Assembly: GCA_012295275.1 (NCBI GenBank)
Contig: CM022679.1
Span: forward strand, 29,716,664 to 29,780,663
Direction: 5' to 3'
DNA from: Chrysomallon squamiferum
Taxonomy: Eukaryota > Mollusca > Gastropoda > Neomphalida > Peltospiridae
Length of the DNA stretch: 64,000 nucleotides
This document shows positions 37,131 to 47,496 of the stretch, piece by piece (position 1 is the stretch's first letter; every line of letters begins with the position of its first letter). Made by a program: the position numbers and the translations under genes. The notes beneath the pieces were generated by a model, which was given only the letters and a program-made list of their open reading frames with translations, searched no databases and was not told the DNA's origin.

Positions 37131-37292
37131 ACACGAAAATCGATCGATCTTTGCACGAACGTCAACGTCTACTCAAACGTGCACGTCTTGCCGATGACCT
37201 CAACGACAAACTGGCCCATCGACCAGGCCCACTTGAACTGGTTGAGGGCAACATCCTTCAGTCGAGCGAAGAGCTGGTGGAAGCCATTAAAG
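37131..37292 (+). CDS. MRTF: MRTF exon 5: basic segment and RPEL3 motif
   Basis: Acceptor CCCTTTTTACAG, donor AAAG|GTAGAA. The 162-bp exon encodes residues 152-206. It holds the basic patch RQRLLKRARLADDLND (residues 162-177), which corresponds to the nuclear-import B2 region of vertebrate MRTFs (KLKLKRARLADDLNEK), then the canonical RPEL3 RPGPLELVEGNIL (182-194) and ELVEAIK. In family members, importin and actin compete for this region. Both ends are phase 1. This is one of the most strongly conserved blocks in the gene and the surest family identifier. Confidence 0.95.
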
Positions 37293-37678
37293 GTAGAATA
37301 CATGCCTTTGTATCTAGTACAGAAAAGAGTTTTTTTTTTTTTTTTTTTTCCACTCACTGGAGTTAGTAATTTTTGTGTTTGTGTAGGATTGGTTTGTGGT
37401 TTTGGGTGTTTTTTTTTTTGTTTCTTTTTTTCTTTCAGGTTTATTATTTTTTTTAATTTAATTTTTTTTTTTTTGGTGTTGTGTAATTGGTGTACTAAAA
37501 CATGTTTTCATTAATACAGTTCACATAGGTGTTTGTTTTGAAGTATTTGGTATTTTAACATTTAATTAATGCTTGCTCGATTCCTAACTGCTGCGTTGCT
37601 CAGGAATAAAGTAGTTACAGTTCAGTGTGCTGTATGCAGTTCGTGAAATATCGTTTTTGTATTTTATTAGTATCGCTA

Positions 37679-37681
<3 letters not shown>

Positions 37682-37728
<47 letters not shown>
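37682..37728 (+). repeat. (GT)n microsatellite
   Basis: More than 20 uninterrupted GT units, ending in a short GAGAGAG. Confidence 0.97.
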
Positions 37729-37735
<7 letters not shown>

Positions 37736-39420
37736 TACAGAGAGAAGCCGTAGATAGTTTAATGTGAGTTTATGCTATACTTACTAGTTAAAATTTAAGT
37801 GTACATTATTACATCATGAAACAATTCAAATCTTTAAAAATCAATATTTAATTAATTTGTTTATAAATAGTTTAAAAAAGTAAATTCAATGACTATGACT
37901 TTATTTTATTTTATTTTTTTTTTATTTCTCTACTTTTTACTTTTTAAAAACCCATTCTGTGAGTCAGATTTTCTCTGATTGCAAAGACATCACTCGAATA
38001 ACAATTATTTGAGTTAAAAATTACCTGAATATTGGTCTTGAAAAACCGTTTACTTTTCTGTTTTAAAAAGTAAATCTCTTTCTGCATCTTATTAGCAATC
38101 TCTTTTTTTTCTTTCATTATTTTTTCTTCCTATCTTTCTTTCTTTCTTTTCTTTTTTTTTTCTTTTTTTTTTATCGTTTTTGTTATAATTAACTATAGTT
38201 TGTATCTTAGCTGGACAAAATAAGCATTTTTGTCTTCACATTCAGATTCATGATAAAAGTTCTGTTACTTTATAAACAGAATTGTTAATAAAGAAATCAG
38301 TTTCATTGTAAAAATGTAGATTCTAATAATTTTCAAAAATAAATGAAAAATATAACGTAAATTTTAATATAAAAATAATCTTACAAACAAATTTGACAGT
38401 GGTTATGTGATGTATCATTTAGTTCACCAAATTTTCATAAAATCTGTTTCTAAGAATTATTTTCAAGTTGATTTTGAATTAAATAATGTATTGATATTTG
38501 ACAATTTTTTTTTTATTTTGCGAATACAGGTGCTAGTGTTAAGATGATATTTTGAACTCTGCTGCTTAAAAATATAAATAAATACATAAATAAATAAATG
38601 TAAACAGAAGTGGATTTTATAAATAATTTGACATTTTTGCTCATCTTAAGAATGTTGTATTCACAAAAACATCTAAAGACATATTTCATTGTGGATCCAC
38701 ATGTTATGGATGACCCATTAACATTTGAAACTAGTGTACCTGTAAACTATACTGGTATATTGTCATGTGGTTGGGTTTGCATAGAAAAAATTAGGTCAGA
38801 TAGAATAACAACCAGATGATCGTTTACAGGTGGTGTTTATTGAATCAGTATGTTGATGATGATGTAATCAGTACTTTTTCATTCTTTGTTCTTTTTATAT
38901 TTTTTTTTGTTCCACTTGTTTTTCTAGCTTTTTAGTTTGTTGGTTTTTAAAAGTTTTAAAAAAAATGTTTATTTTTTTTATTTTTTTATAAACTGAAAAC
39001 ATTTAAGATATACATTTTTCTTTCTTTCAGTTTATTATTACTATTATTGTTGTAGTTTTTTATTTTTGCTTCCATTTCATCATCATCATCATCATTATTA
39101 GTATTAGTAGTATTAGTAGTAGTATTAGTATTAGTATTATCAATATACTTCAGATAAATTGTACATTTGTTTTCTTGTAGAATATGACAGTAAAAAAGTT
39201 ATTGTTATTTTATATAAATATGTTAAAGAATTTCTGTTTGTCATATAAAGTGAGGCTATGTCTACAAAAAAAATGTGTCCACACACATTAAAAATCAAGT
39301 TATTTTTCCCCCAGCAATAATATAATAATAATAGCAATAATAATAATAATTGTCATCATCATCATCATCATCATTGTTGTCAACCTAATCATCATCAATA
39401 AATCAGCATTGTTATAATTT

Positions 39421-39430
39421 TTTATTTATT

Positions 39431-39493
<63 letters not shown>
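39421..39493 (+). repeat. (TTTA)n then (ATT)n microsatellite
   Basis: About five TTTA units pass into about 18 ATT units. Confidence 0.97.
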
Positions 39494-39579
39494 TAAAAAT
39501 GAATATTTAAATACTTCAGCTGTTTTGGGGGTGGTTTTTTTGTTGTTTTTTCTCTCTCTCTCTACCTCAGTGCACTTAA

Positions 39580-39790
39580 GTTAACACACAGACTTCGTAG
39601 CAATCTTTTATGAATTAAATCCATCTGCTCATCTCACTTGTTCAAGTCTGGCTGGGTGTCTTTAAGCGATGAAACACGAAACCTTTTATCAAGCAGCAAC
39701 ATGACATCAGAGGTGATGCCTGGCCTTTCACTTGTTTGATAAAACCCTGCTGGCATTACCCCTGGTCTGTTTTATTAAAATACAGAAAGT
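39580..39790. promoter_or_regulatory. Candidate intronic regulatory element with inverted GATA-type words
   Basis: An island of mixed composition without simple repeats in an otherwise low-complexity intron. CCTTTTATCAAGCAG (about 39690-39704) and GTTTGATAAAACCC (about 39734-39748) are inverted copies of TTTTATCAA around ACATGACATCAGAGGTGATG. The words resemble GATA-factor and CRE-like sites. Function is inferred only. Confidence 0.3.
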
Positions 39791-40583
39791 GTTAAAACTT
39801 GTTTAATCTTAATTTTATTGCCTGTTTTGAGCAGGTCTAATTTATGATGTTGTTTAAGGTGGTAACAATCATCTTCATTACAAAACAGAGAGACTGCAGC
39901 AGTATGTTCCTGTTTTACAGTTCAAGATTTTTATTTTTGAGGTTTATAGATCAGTAATACAAGATTTCAGATTCTTTATTTAAATTTATTATCTTTTACT
40001 TTCCTTGTTTATTAATATCAGATTCCATAACGTTTAAGTTTTTATTCATTAAAAACTTCTCACATGGCTTCATTGAACTGGAGTGTTTCATTATTTTTTA
40101 TTTACTTATTTTTTTTAATTTAGTAAATCCACTAACTGATTAAGTGAAAAACCACACTCATTTACAGGCACATACTCACACTCAGAAATGCACACACAGC
40201 TACACACACAAACTTTAATATTTAAGCTTTGTTCTCACTAGATTGCCAGACTCTGCCTAATCCTATTTTTCAGAATTTGCTTTATTGAAGCAGTAATGAC
40301 TAAAACATAAAGTTATAAAAAGTATGAGAAGGCTGGACTTATATAATTATATAGTCCTCACCATAATAATTTTTTATATTAAAGTCAACACAACTCTTTT
40401 GAAAGGATGAATTCATTCAGAATGGTACACTCTGTTATATTATAACCTGACTCTAATGCTGTTTCCTTTACTCAGACACAGAATAATATTACTGGGCTTT
40501 TTGTAGGTCAGTTGGTAACAGTGACCCTGAATTGTGCCAGCTAGTATCAATTTGATTTAATAAGTAATGGTTTTCATTGATAG

Positions 40584-42791
40584 ATCTAGACTTTGCTATT
40601 GCAGATGGACTGGTTTCCTACTCCAAGACGTTAGAGGCAGGAGATGCCCCTATGCAGCCCAAGGTGTTTGTTTTTGATGAAGAGAGTATAAGTGATGGTG
40701 CTCCTTCACCTCCACAAGACGACTACAGCAGCCTCTCAGACATCAGCAGTCCCAGCTCCATCCCGCCAGCTCCAGAACTGACACTGTCTGTACAGAGAAG
40801 TCCACCAGCACCACCTCCACCTCCACCCATCACAAAGAGTTCATCGACAGGTCTTCTTACAACCCATACTTCTAGTTCTCCAAAAAACAACAGTTCTCAT
40901 AGTTCAAATAACAACAACAACAACAATAATAACAACAACAAGTCAAAGCCAAAGAAATCAAAACCGAAAACAGCACCAAAAGCTAAGGTGATTAAGTTCC
41001 ACGAGTACAAGGGTCCACCAAGTGTTGCAAAAGTCAGGCTAGTAGTACAACAGTGTCTAGCAGTACTTCTTCCACCAGTAACTCTAGCAGCAGCACCAAC
41101 AGCAGTGGCAATAGTGGTTCTAGTGGAAGCAGTAACAGTGAGACTCCTTATCACATTCTGCTTCAACAACAGCAACTGTTCCTGCAGTGGCAGTTGGAGT
41201 TTCAGCAAAAGAACATGCCATTCTTACTGGCCCAGCAGAAAGTTGGTGCTGATGGACAAGCTTTGCCAGGACAGCAGTTACAGGGACTGCCAGGTCTGCC
41301 TGCGCAGAGTATTGCAACTAGTGTTGTTGTTCCTGCACCAGTGATCACGTCGTCTGCTGGGGTGACATCAACACGGACATCGGTGCTGCCCACTTCCAGC
41401 ATCATCCAGACATCTTCACAGACTCAGGAAGGAGCCCACACTTCTCAAACTATGCAACTAGGAGTCCAGCATCAGTCCCGACAGACCACAAACAACTCTT
41501 CACCTGCCAAACTGCTGACAGGCAATCTGGAAGACCTGAAAGTTGCTGATCTCAAGGCGGAGCTTAAAAAGCGAGGACTGCCCGTGTCTGGTCCTAAACC
41601 TCAACTGATAGAGAGACTGAAACCATACACTGTGGCAGCTGTGTCTTCTGCTTCACCCACATCCACTACTGCTCATATCCAAGACACATCAACTAAGTCA
41701 CTCGTTTCACTGCCAGGTTCTGTCTCTCTCCTTGACACCAACATGGTTTCACCACCTTCATTCTCATCTCTAGGTTCTGTTGTTAGTGTTAAAATCAAGG
41801 AGGAACCATCATCAAGTGTTTCACCTCCAAACTCTCCACCAGTGGTCGAAGGTGTTATTCCTATGTCACCTGAGGTGATGGACACTCAGAATGCGTCTGT
41901 TATTAGAATTAAAAACCAGCTGAATACAAGTCTTAGTTCCATTCCGATGGCCATGGACAGTTCTAGGCCACCTTCTGTTGCTCCTAGTGAAATGACTCCT
42001 ATGGATGTAGACCAGAACATTGAAATGAAGCCAAGCATTAGTGTAATAACCACACCAAACATCAACACAACCATCCACACCATCTCACCAAGTGTTCAAC
42101 AGCAGATACAGCAGAATCAGTTACAGCAGCAGAAGTTGCAGAAGACACACCTTCAACTGCAGCAGTTGCAGCAGCTACAGCAGCAGCAGCAGCTGTTGGT
42201 TCAGAATGCAACAACTTTGGTGACAACATCGGCTTCATCCAGCTTGCCTCAGGTGAGTTCAGTAGACCTGCTGCAACAGCAGCAGAAACACATTGAGGAG
42301 CTGCACAGACAGTTACAGGAATCTCAGATGAAACTCAAACTACAGGCTTTGCATCAGCAGCAGCTCCAACAACAGAACCAAGTGTTGTTGCAGCAGACAG
42401 TGGTGAAAGCTCCAACAGCAGCTGCTACAACCACGCCATTAATGAACACGATCCAGATCAACCTGTCTGGTGACCGGAAGCAGACAGCAATGCAGGAAGG
42501 AACAAAACCACTGCCAGTTCCAACGCAGCTGTTGCAGACAACATCGGCTGTGCAGGGCCTGCCTCAGAGTATTCCTGCTGTCTTAGTAACTGGAAACATG
42601 GACAAGATGAATCAGGTGAACTCCAGTTTAAACAACATCCTCAAGTCAGCCACTCTGCACGAGAGTCTGAACCACAGCAAGTCCAATACTGTGTTCAGCA
42701 CCGGAAGCCTCCAGCCTTTCATCTTCACATCAACGAGCACATCAACACCTGCCACAACATCCATGCTTGTCAACGGTATTACAACTACTAG
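40584..42791 (+). CDS. MRTF: MRTF exon 6: Pro/Ser-rich, basic B1, Gln-rich, SAP and coiled-coil regions; contains a frame change
   Basis: Acceptor TCATTGATAG, donor CTAG|GTGAGT. Residues 206-942. It begins DLDFAIADGLVSYSK, then an acidic and Pro/Ser-rich segment, a poly-Pro patch, an Asn run encoded by AAC/AAT repeats (about 40904-40941), and the Lys-rich B1-like stretch KPKKSKPKTAPKAKVIKFHE (to about 41005), matching KPKVKKLKYHQY of vertebrate MRTF. The frame then changes near 41,030. The continuing frame carries a Ser/Thr/Asn tract, the Gln-rich ILLQQQQLFLQWQLEFQQK (about 41154-41210), the SAP domain NLEDLKVADLKAELKKRGLP onward (about 41524-41630, residues 520-556), a Gln-rich tract (about 42088-42196) and a leucine-zipper-like coiled coil (about 42268-42400, residues 768-812) expected to mediate dimerisation. 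SAP domains bind DNA in other proteins. The frame change most simply reflects one missing base; programmed frameshifting is a remote alternative. Confidence 0.93.
41524..41634 (+). other. SAP domain within the MRTF large exon
   Basis: The segment encodes NLEDLKVADLKAELKKRGLP followed by VSGPKPQLIERLKPY. It fits the SAP helix-extended loop-helix pattern (LKVxDLKxELKxRGLPVSGxKxxLIxRL) almost residue for residue. In MRTFs this putative DNA-binding module lies between the Gln-rich region and the coiled coil, as it does here. Confidence 0.95.
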
Positions 42792-43095
42792 GTGAGTGGT
42801 TTCTCATTATTGCATATTCTTTTTTGTTTTTAAACTTTCCTTTAGTTATTTAGTAGCAGATTAAAGAATTAATTCCTTTATTTCCCTGATGAAAAATGCC
42901 TTATTTAAAATATTTTCTAACCTTAACTGAAAGGGAAATAACTCCTAAATTGGAGATCGTTTAATTGATTCAAAATTCATTATCAAAAGAACTGTTTGGA
43001 AAATACTTAATTAACTTGGTATACAGACAATCAGTGAACTTGGTTAAATAGCAGATATTTTTGAGATTATGCCAAACACAATTATAACTTTTCAG

Positions 43096-43231
43096 ACCTC
43101 CCTCTCTCCCCAGTTCACCTATAGATGGACAGAAGGTGCTCACAAGAAGTTCTTCCAGTCCATTTTTCAACCTACCCATGAGAGAACCTCCAAAATACGA
43201 TGATGCTATTAGAAGCAAGGTCCAGCAAAAA
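43096..43231 (+). CDS. MRTF: MRTF exon 7: short conserved-looking motif EPPKYDDAI
   Basis: Acceptor ACTTTTCAG, donor AAAA|GTAAGA. It encodes residues 943-987 in the phase set by exon 6 (AG|A makes Arg). It reads through VLTRSSSSPFFNLPMREPPK and YDDAIRSKVQQK. The PPKYDDAI motif resembles the PPxYEEAV/I segment that follows the coiled coil in vertebrate MRTFs. It ends in phase 0. The flanking introns are only about 300 bp. Confidence 0.9.
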
Positions 43232-43520
43232 GTAAGAACATTATTTGTATATCTCTGTGTGTGTCTCTGTGTCTCTGTCTTTGTTTGTGATCATGCTCAT
43301 GAATGTTTGCAAAATGTCCTATAATGTAGCTTAACATTTGTGATTATGTTCAGGGTAAATATCTATTTGTATGTTGTATCAACACTGATTTTTAGATGTT
43401 TCTCTGTTGTTAATTTTAAATGAATAGATTGAACTGTTCTTGTGTGTGTTTATTAAGACAACATTATGATAGGTTACTTATTGCTTCAAGTTAATGTTTG
43501 TCATATGATGTGATTCACAG

Positions 43521-43653
43521 ACTAGCCCAGTTATGTTTGAAGAGAGGCAGAGGACCAACAACTCGCCAAGCCCTGCCCCCTCTGAACAGAGTACTGTCAA
43601 TCACAAGAGTCCCATGATGGATGATGTGTTAGAAATTCTTATCAGACATGGCG
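43521..43653 (+). CDS. MRTF: MRTF exon 8: MDD-x-LEILI motif
   Basis: Acceptor TGATTCACAG, donor GGCG|GTGAGA. Residues 988-1031. It contains TSPVMFEERQRTNNSPSPAP and then MMDDVLEILIRHG. The last motif matches the conserved MDDLFDVLIKSGE of vertebrate MRTFs, and its next residue (Glu) is completed by the first bases of exon 9. The rest is a Ser/Pro linker. Confidence 0.92.
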
Positions 43654-43924
43654 GTGAGACATCACTTTACATACATATCTTCTATGTAGTATTTTATGTA
43701 AATATAACAGAAATAAAATTAAAACAATAAATAATAATGAGTTTGATAATGGTGATGAATATGATCTTTTAAAAAAGTAATAATACAATAATAATAATTT
43801 GAATATTGATGATACAAATAATAATTTGAATATTGATGATACAAATAATAATGAAGATATTTTGATGGTGATAACAAAAAGGAATGATTTAAAAAAAAAA
43901 ATTTGAATTTTTGTTTTACTCTAG

Positions 43925-44685
43925 AACTGCCCCCAAGTGCTGCCGAGGAACCACTGCCAACTCCGAAGACGACAGAACCAATGGTGATACCAACAGTGAC
44001 GTCAGTACCGCAGTCGTCAACACAGCAACAGAGCATCCACAGTCAGACGTTAGCGTCGTCTGTCCCAACGATGACAAACAGCCTGATGTCCACGCAGACG
44101 GGCAGCAAGAAGGAGGGTGGAGTTTCGCCCTTCACAATGTCAGGTGTTCCTGGAAGTGACCCCTCTGCCTCAGAGCTCTTTGATCTCACGGAGATGCTGT
44201 CGTCCGGCACTGACCTCGGCACAATGGACTGGACGACAGACGGCACGATTTCCGGGCTGGACCTCTCCGACCCTGCCACGAGCATTTCGTTTGACACGAA
44301 GGTGAGCGACTACGACAGCAGCAAGTGTCTGCTGAGCGTGCCCGTCACGTCGTACTGCGCTCAGAACTACATCGGCAGCACGCACGGGTCGGAGCCGGAC
44401 CTGGCGTCGCTGGGACTGTCGGAGTGCTGCGATGCCAACAGCAGCAGCAGCATGCAGATCGACGTGTCTGACTGGCTGGACGTCATCATGCCCAGCACCG
44501 GTCTGACCCCCCTCAGCACGAACGCCCCCGTGTCCTTCTCCTCCGACCCCATTCTCACACCAAAGACGCAGCAGGAGGTGTTGGATCTGTTCAACTTCGA
44601 CGAGTCTGACTTCAACACCCCCTCCGACCCCACGTCGGGCTTGAACTGGGAGAGTCTGACAGAGCCCAGCGCTAGCTCCAGCTAA
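43925..44685 (+). CDS. MRTF: MRTF exon 9: C-terminal transactivation region and stop
   Basis: Acceptor TTTACTCTAG; stop codon TAA at 44683-44685. Residues 1032-1284. It starts ELPPSAAEEPLPTPK, passes through Ser/Thr/Gln-rich sequence with acidic clusters (ASELFDLTEMLSSGTDLG, MDWTTDGTISGLDLSD) and ends in a block, residues 1208-1284, containing MQIDVSDWLDVIMPSTGLTP, LSTNAPVSFSSD and LDLFNFDESDF. The last block aligns with the C-terminus of vertebrate MRTF (EWLDLTPGLVPLSTTAPSIFSADFL). Alternating acidic and bulky hydrophobic residues are typical of activation domains. The second half of the exon is clearly GC-richer and more CpG-rich than the rest of the gene, with many C- or G-ending codons. 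Confidence 0.94.
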
Positions 44686-45663
44686 CTACGTCTCTGTCAG
44701 TTAAGTAGTAGTGGGTTAGCTGGTGCGTGTTGTGAGGGTGTGTGTGTGTGTGTGGCCGAGTGTCTGTGTGATATGTTTTGTTTACGACTAAAGTATTGAT
44801 TGGTTTGGCTGGCTCCCAGATGATGATGACCAGATGAGCCAAGCCTTCTTATTGGACCAAGTGCCTATCATGGAGCCATGTGGACCAATCAGTGACATGG
44901 ATTGGCATTAGTTTATCAAGAGAAACACAACAAACAAAAATAAAAGGTGACTGGTGTACGACAAGACAGACTTTGAGCTGACTGTGTTAGTTGTTACAGC
45001 ATCAGGTCTTGTAATGCAGGTACCGAAAAAAAAAACAAAAAAAAAAAAACAACCTTTTTTTTACTTTTAATGTCTGTTTATTGGGTCATTGGTCCTGTTG
45101 TGATAACTAGTAGAACTGCCTCTTCTAGCCTTGAACAACAACAACAACAAAAATATAAATAAAATAAAAATAACTTAAACAACGATTGAACCTAAATTAG
45201 AGGTATTTGACTATGTATTACTTAGCAATGAAAAAAAACAAAACAAAAAGTTTAAAATCTTTTTCAAACAAAATGTATCCATTAATTCTAAACTCTGGCT
45301 CAGAAGGTTAAAGAATTACGCTGTGTTAGATGAAGAAAGGCAACAGCCAGTCAGAAAGCATGTACGTGTTAACCAATCACGTGCAAAGAATTGTTAATGG
45401 ACCAATCATTGGCCAGTATTTTGTACTGGAAAGCCAAAATAATTGACATGTTGTTATATGCTGTATAGGTATGTGATATGAACAGGATAGCATCAGACTA
45501 GAATGATGTTTTACATTATAAATATGAAATATCAAAAAAAAATTAAGCTGGACTGTAAGTTATCCACAAGTTTGTAGCTAAATATTAGTTACTGAGTTGT
45601 TGTTTATTTTTCTTTTTTGTATGTTTGTCATATTAACTAAGTGTCATGATTTTCATAGCATTT

Positions 45664-45701
<38 letters not shown>

Positions 45702-46150
45702 GTGTGTTCCCTTGTTTTCATTTTGAGTTATTCATTGCAGTGCTACATGCTGTAATCTGGGTCCATTTTAACAAAATCGGAATGAAGTATTTGAAATATT
45801 TTTGTATCTTATCTGCTATAGATTTAGAGTTATCTTTCTTGTCACACAAGGGACAGACAGCTGGTGATGAGCCTCAGTTTCATTGTTTTTTTTTTTTTTT
45901 TAATTATATTTTTAATAAACTTTTTCTGTCATGTTCATATTTGATAGAGAAGGTAAATGCTATTTCAGATGTTTTAATAAATTTAAGTAATTTGAAAGAT
46001 TAAATTAGATATCTTGAAAAATTATTAAGATTTCTTTATTTTGTAAAATAAATAATTTGTCTTTCAAAATATTGTAAGCAGAACTATTTTTTTTTCTTTT
46101 TTTTTTTGTAATTATTGTTCATTTTGTTTAAAGTATATTAAATAAAAAAA
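44686..46150 (+). other. Probable MRTF 3' untranslated region (end uncertain)
   Basis: The stretch after the stop codon has no supported coding frame. It holds a GT-rich tract just after the stop, A-rich runs near 45026-45050, an (AT)n tract at 45662-45701 and AATAAA-type hexamers near 45913 and 46140 that could act as polyadenylation signals. Several CCAAT/ATTGG motifs occur at 44850-44910 and 45370-45415. The true 3' end cannot be fixed by eye; later AATAAA motifs (for example near 47967) leave a longer UTR possible. Confidence 0.4.
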
Positions 46151-47427
46151 GTATATGAAACATTTAAAAAGTGTATGATGAAATAAAATGATGAAAAAAA
46201 AATAATAATAGTATAGTAATAAATAATGAAAATAATAATTAAAACAAATAAACAAACAAACAAAAAAATATATCCATTAATCTGAGTGTCCCATTCGCTG
46301 TGTGTCTGTCCCTCGGTTTGTCTGTCCCTCATCAACAAATGTATGTATGTTTTGCACTCAACGCCTCTGTTTAAAAAAAAAAGAAATAAATGCATTCCAT
46401 TCTTCTCGTGTGCTATCCAAGGCTTGCTCCCAAACAAGAGATAGTGCACAACTTTCCACATTGCTTTGAAATGCAAGTGGTGATGCCAGTTCTTAACACT
46501 CAACGGGGACCATCTTCATCAGAACTGCCCAGTTTAGACGTAGAGACACCAGTTTGATCACAGCACCATTATTCAGAGAAAGTTCCAACGTCGCACTGCC
46601 GTTAGTTTGAAAAATGATTATTCTGTGCAAATAACAGTGTTGTTTTTTTTGTTGTTGTTTTTTTTGTTTTTTTCTTTTCCTTACAAAATTAGAAATCTTC
46701 AGGTTCAGATTTGGACCTTTCAGGAGGTCCATAGGTTTCTCTTTGCATTAACGCTAAATGGAAATTCTGAGACGTCCTTCCGTACTTCAAGGTGTATATA
46801 TATATATCTTTGTTTGATGCATGTTTTAACTCAAAACTGATCATTTTTCAAACTAGCTGCAGTGAGATGTTTATTCAATATTCAAGAAATTTATACTAAA
46901 AAAAAAGATATATATATATATAAAAAAATAAGAGTTAACAAGTAAATTAAATAGTAAATTTTTTCTTTTTTCTCGACTTTATTCTTCCATTTCTGGAATT
47001 CACACAACTCCAAAATGGCAGTTGATCATTCACCCCTACATTCCTGTAGTAGACTCTACCATACCTAAGTTGGATGGCACCAAAACAGGGCAATAAGGGG
47101 TGCTTTATTTCTTCCAGCGTCTGGCTTTTTTTAACATTCCCCCAATGGTATTGCCACTTTGCTTTTAAGATCAAAGCTGCTTATTTATTTAAATCACAAT
47201 TAAATTGTTAATAAAAGTAATATATTTATTATATATCTATTATATATATATTTTTGAAATCCCTGTCAGATGAATTGGTTAGGGAGAAAGTAATAAATGC
47301 TATAAGCTGCTCTGCTCACAAACAGAATTCACAGCATCATTTTCAGGCAGAAGACAAAAACAGTTCTTGAAGGGGTTTTTTTGGTTGGTGTTTTTTGTTT
47401 AAATCTATATTATTATTTATTCTTATT

Positions 47428-47443
47428 TTATTATTATTATTAC

Positions 47444-47495
<52 letters not shown>

Positions 47496-47496
47496 T
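47428..47496 (+). repeat. (ATT)n microsatellite
   Basis: About 22 ATT units with one ACT interruption. Confidence 0.97.

Larger units (their letters stand above)
37293..40583 (+). other. MRTF intron 5 (3.3 kb)
   Basis: Between AAAG|GTAGAA and CATTGATAG|ATCTA. It contains poly-T tracts, (GT)n at 37682-37728, compound (CAT)n and (TAG)n tracts at 39085-39140, (CAT)n at 39354-39374, and (TTTA)n/(ATT)n at 39421-39493. A possible regulatory island lies at 39580-39790. A box A-like TAGGTCAGTTGGTAA sits at about 40505-40519, too weak to call a SINE. Confidence 0.8.
11482..44685 (+). other. MRTF: Gene-level entry: MRTF/MKL (myocardin-related transcription factor) gene, 9 exons, 5' incomplete
   Basis: Nine segments join in phase: 11482-11736, 22119-22184, 25375-25430, 35445-35520, 37131-37292, 40584-42791, 43096-43231, 43521-43653, 43925-44685. 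Each internal junction has an AG acceptor and GT donor, and the phases agree all along. The join encodes about 1,284 residues if one base is allowed for near 41,030 (see findings). Domain order is RPEL1-RPEL2-basic-RPEL3-basic-Gln-rich-SAP-coiled coil-acidic tail, which is diagnostic of the MRTF/MKL family. In known members, RPEL motifs bind G-actin and keep the protein cytoplasmic; when actin polymerises it enters the nucleus and coactivates SRF on cytoskeletal and muscle genes. Introns are about 10.4, 3.2, 10.0, 1.6, 3.3, 0.30, 0.29 and 0.27 kb. The first exon opens with a split codon, so at least one upstream exon is missing. Human MRTF-A is about 930 residues, so this protein is long, mainly through low-complexity Ser, Asn and Gln tracts. 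Confidence 0.93.

Noticed and set aside
40504-40560. SINE head just before MRTF exon 6
   Set aside because: Only a box A-like word is visible; no convincing box B or body was found.
40897-41208. Minus-strand 103-residue frame opposite the MRTF large exon
   Set aside because: Shadow of the true coding strand, created by Ser/Asn-rich codons in the sense frame.
41038-41344. Continuation of the first reading frame past the frame change (Val/Leu/Ala/Cys-rich)
   Set aside because: It lacks MRTF similarity, while the alternative frame has conserved Gln-rich, SAP and coiled-coil sequence.
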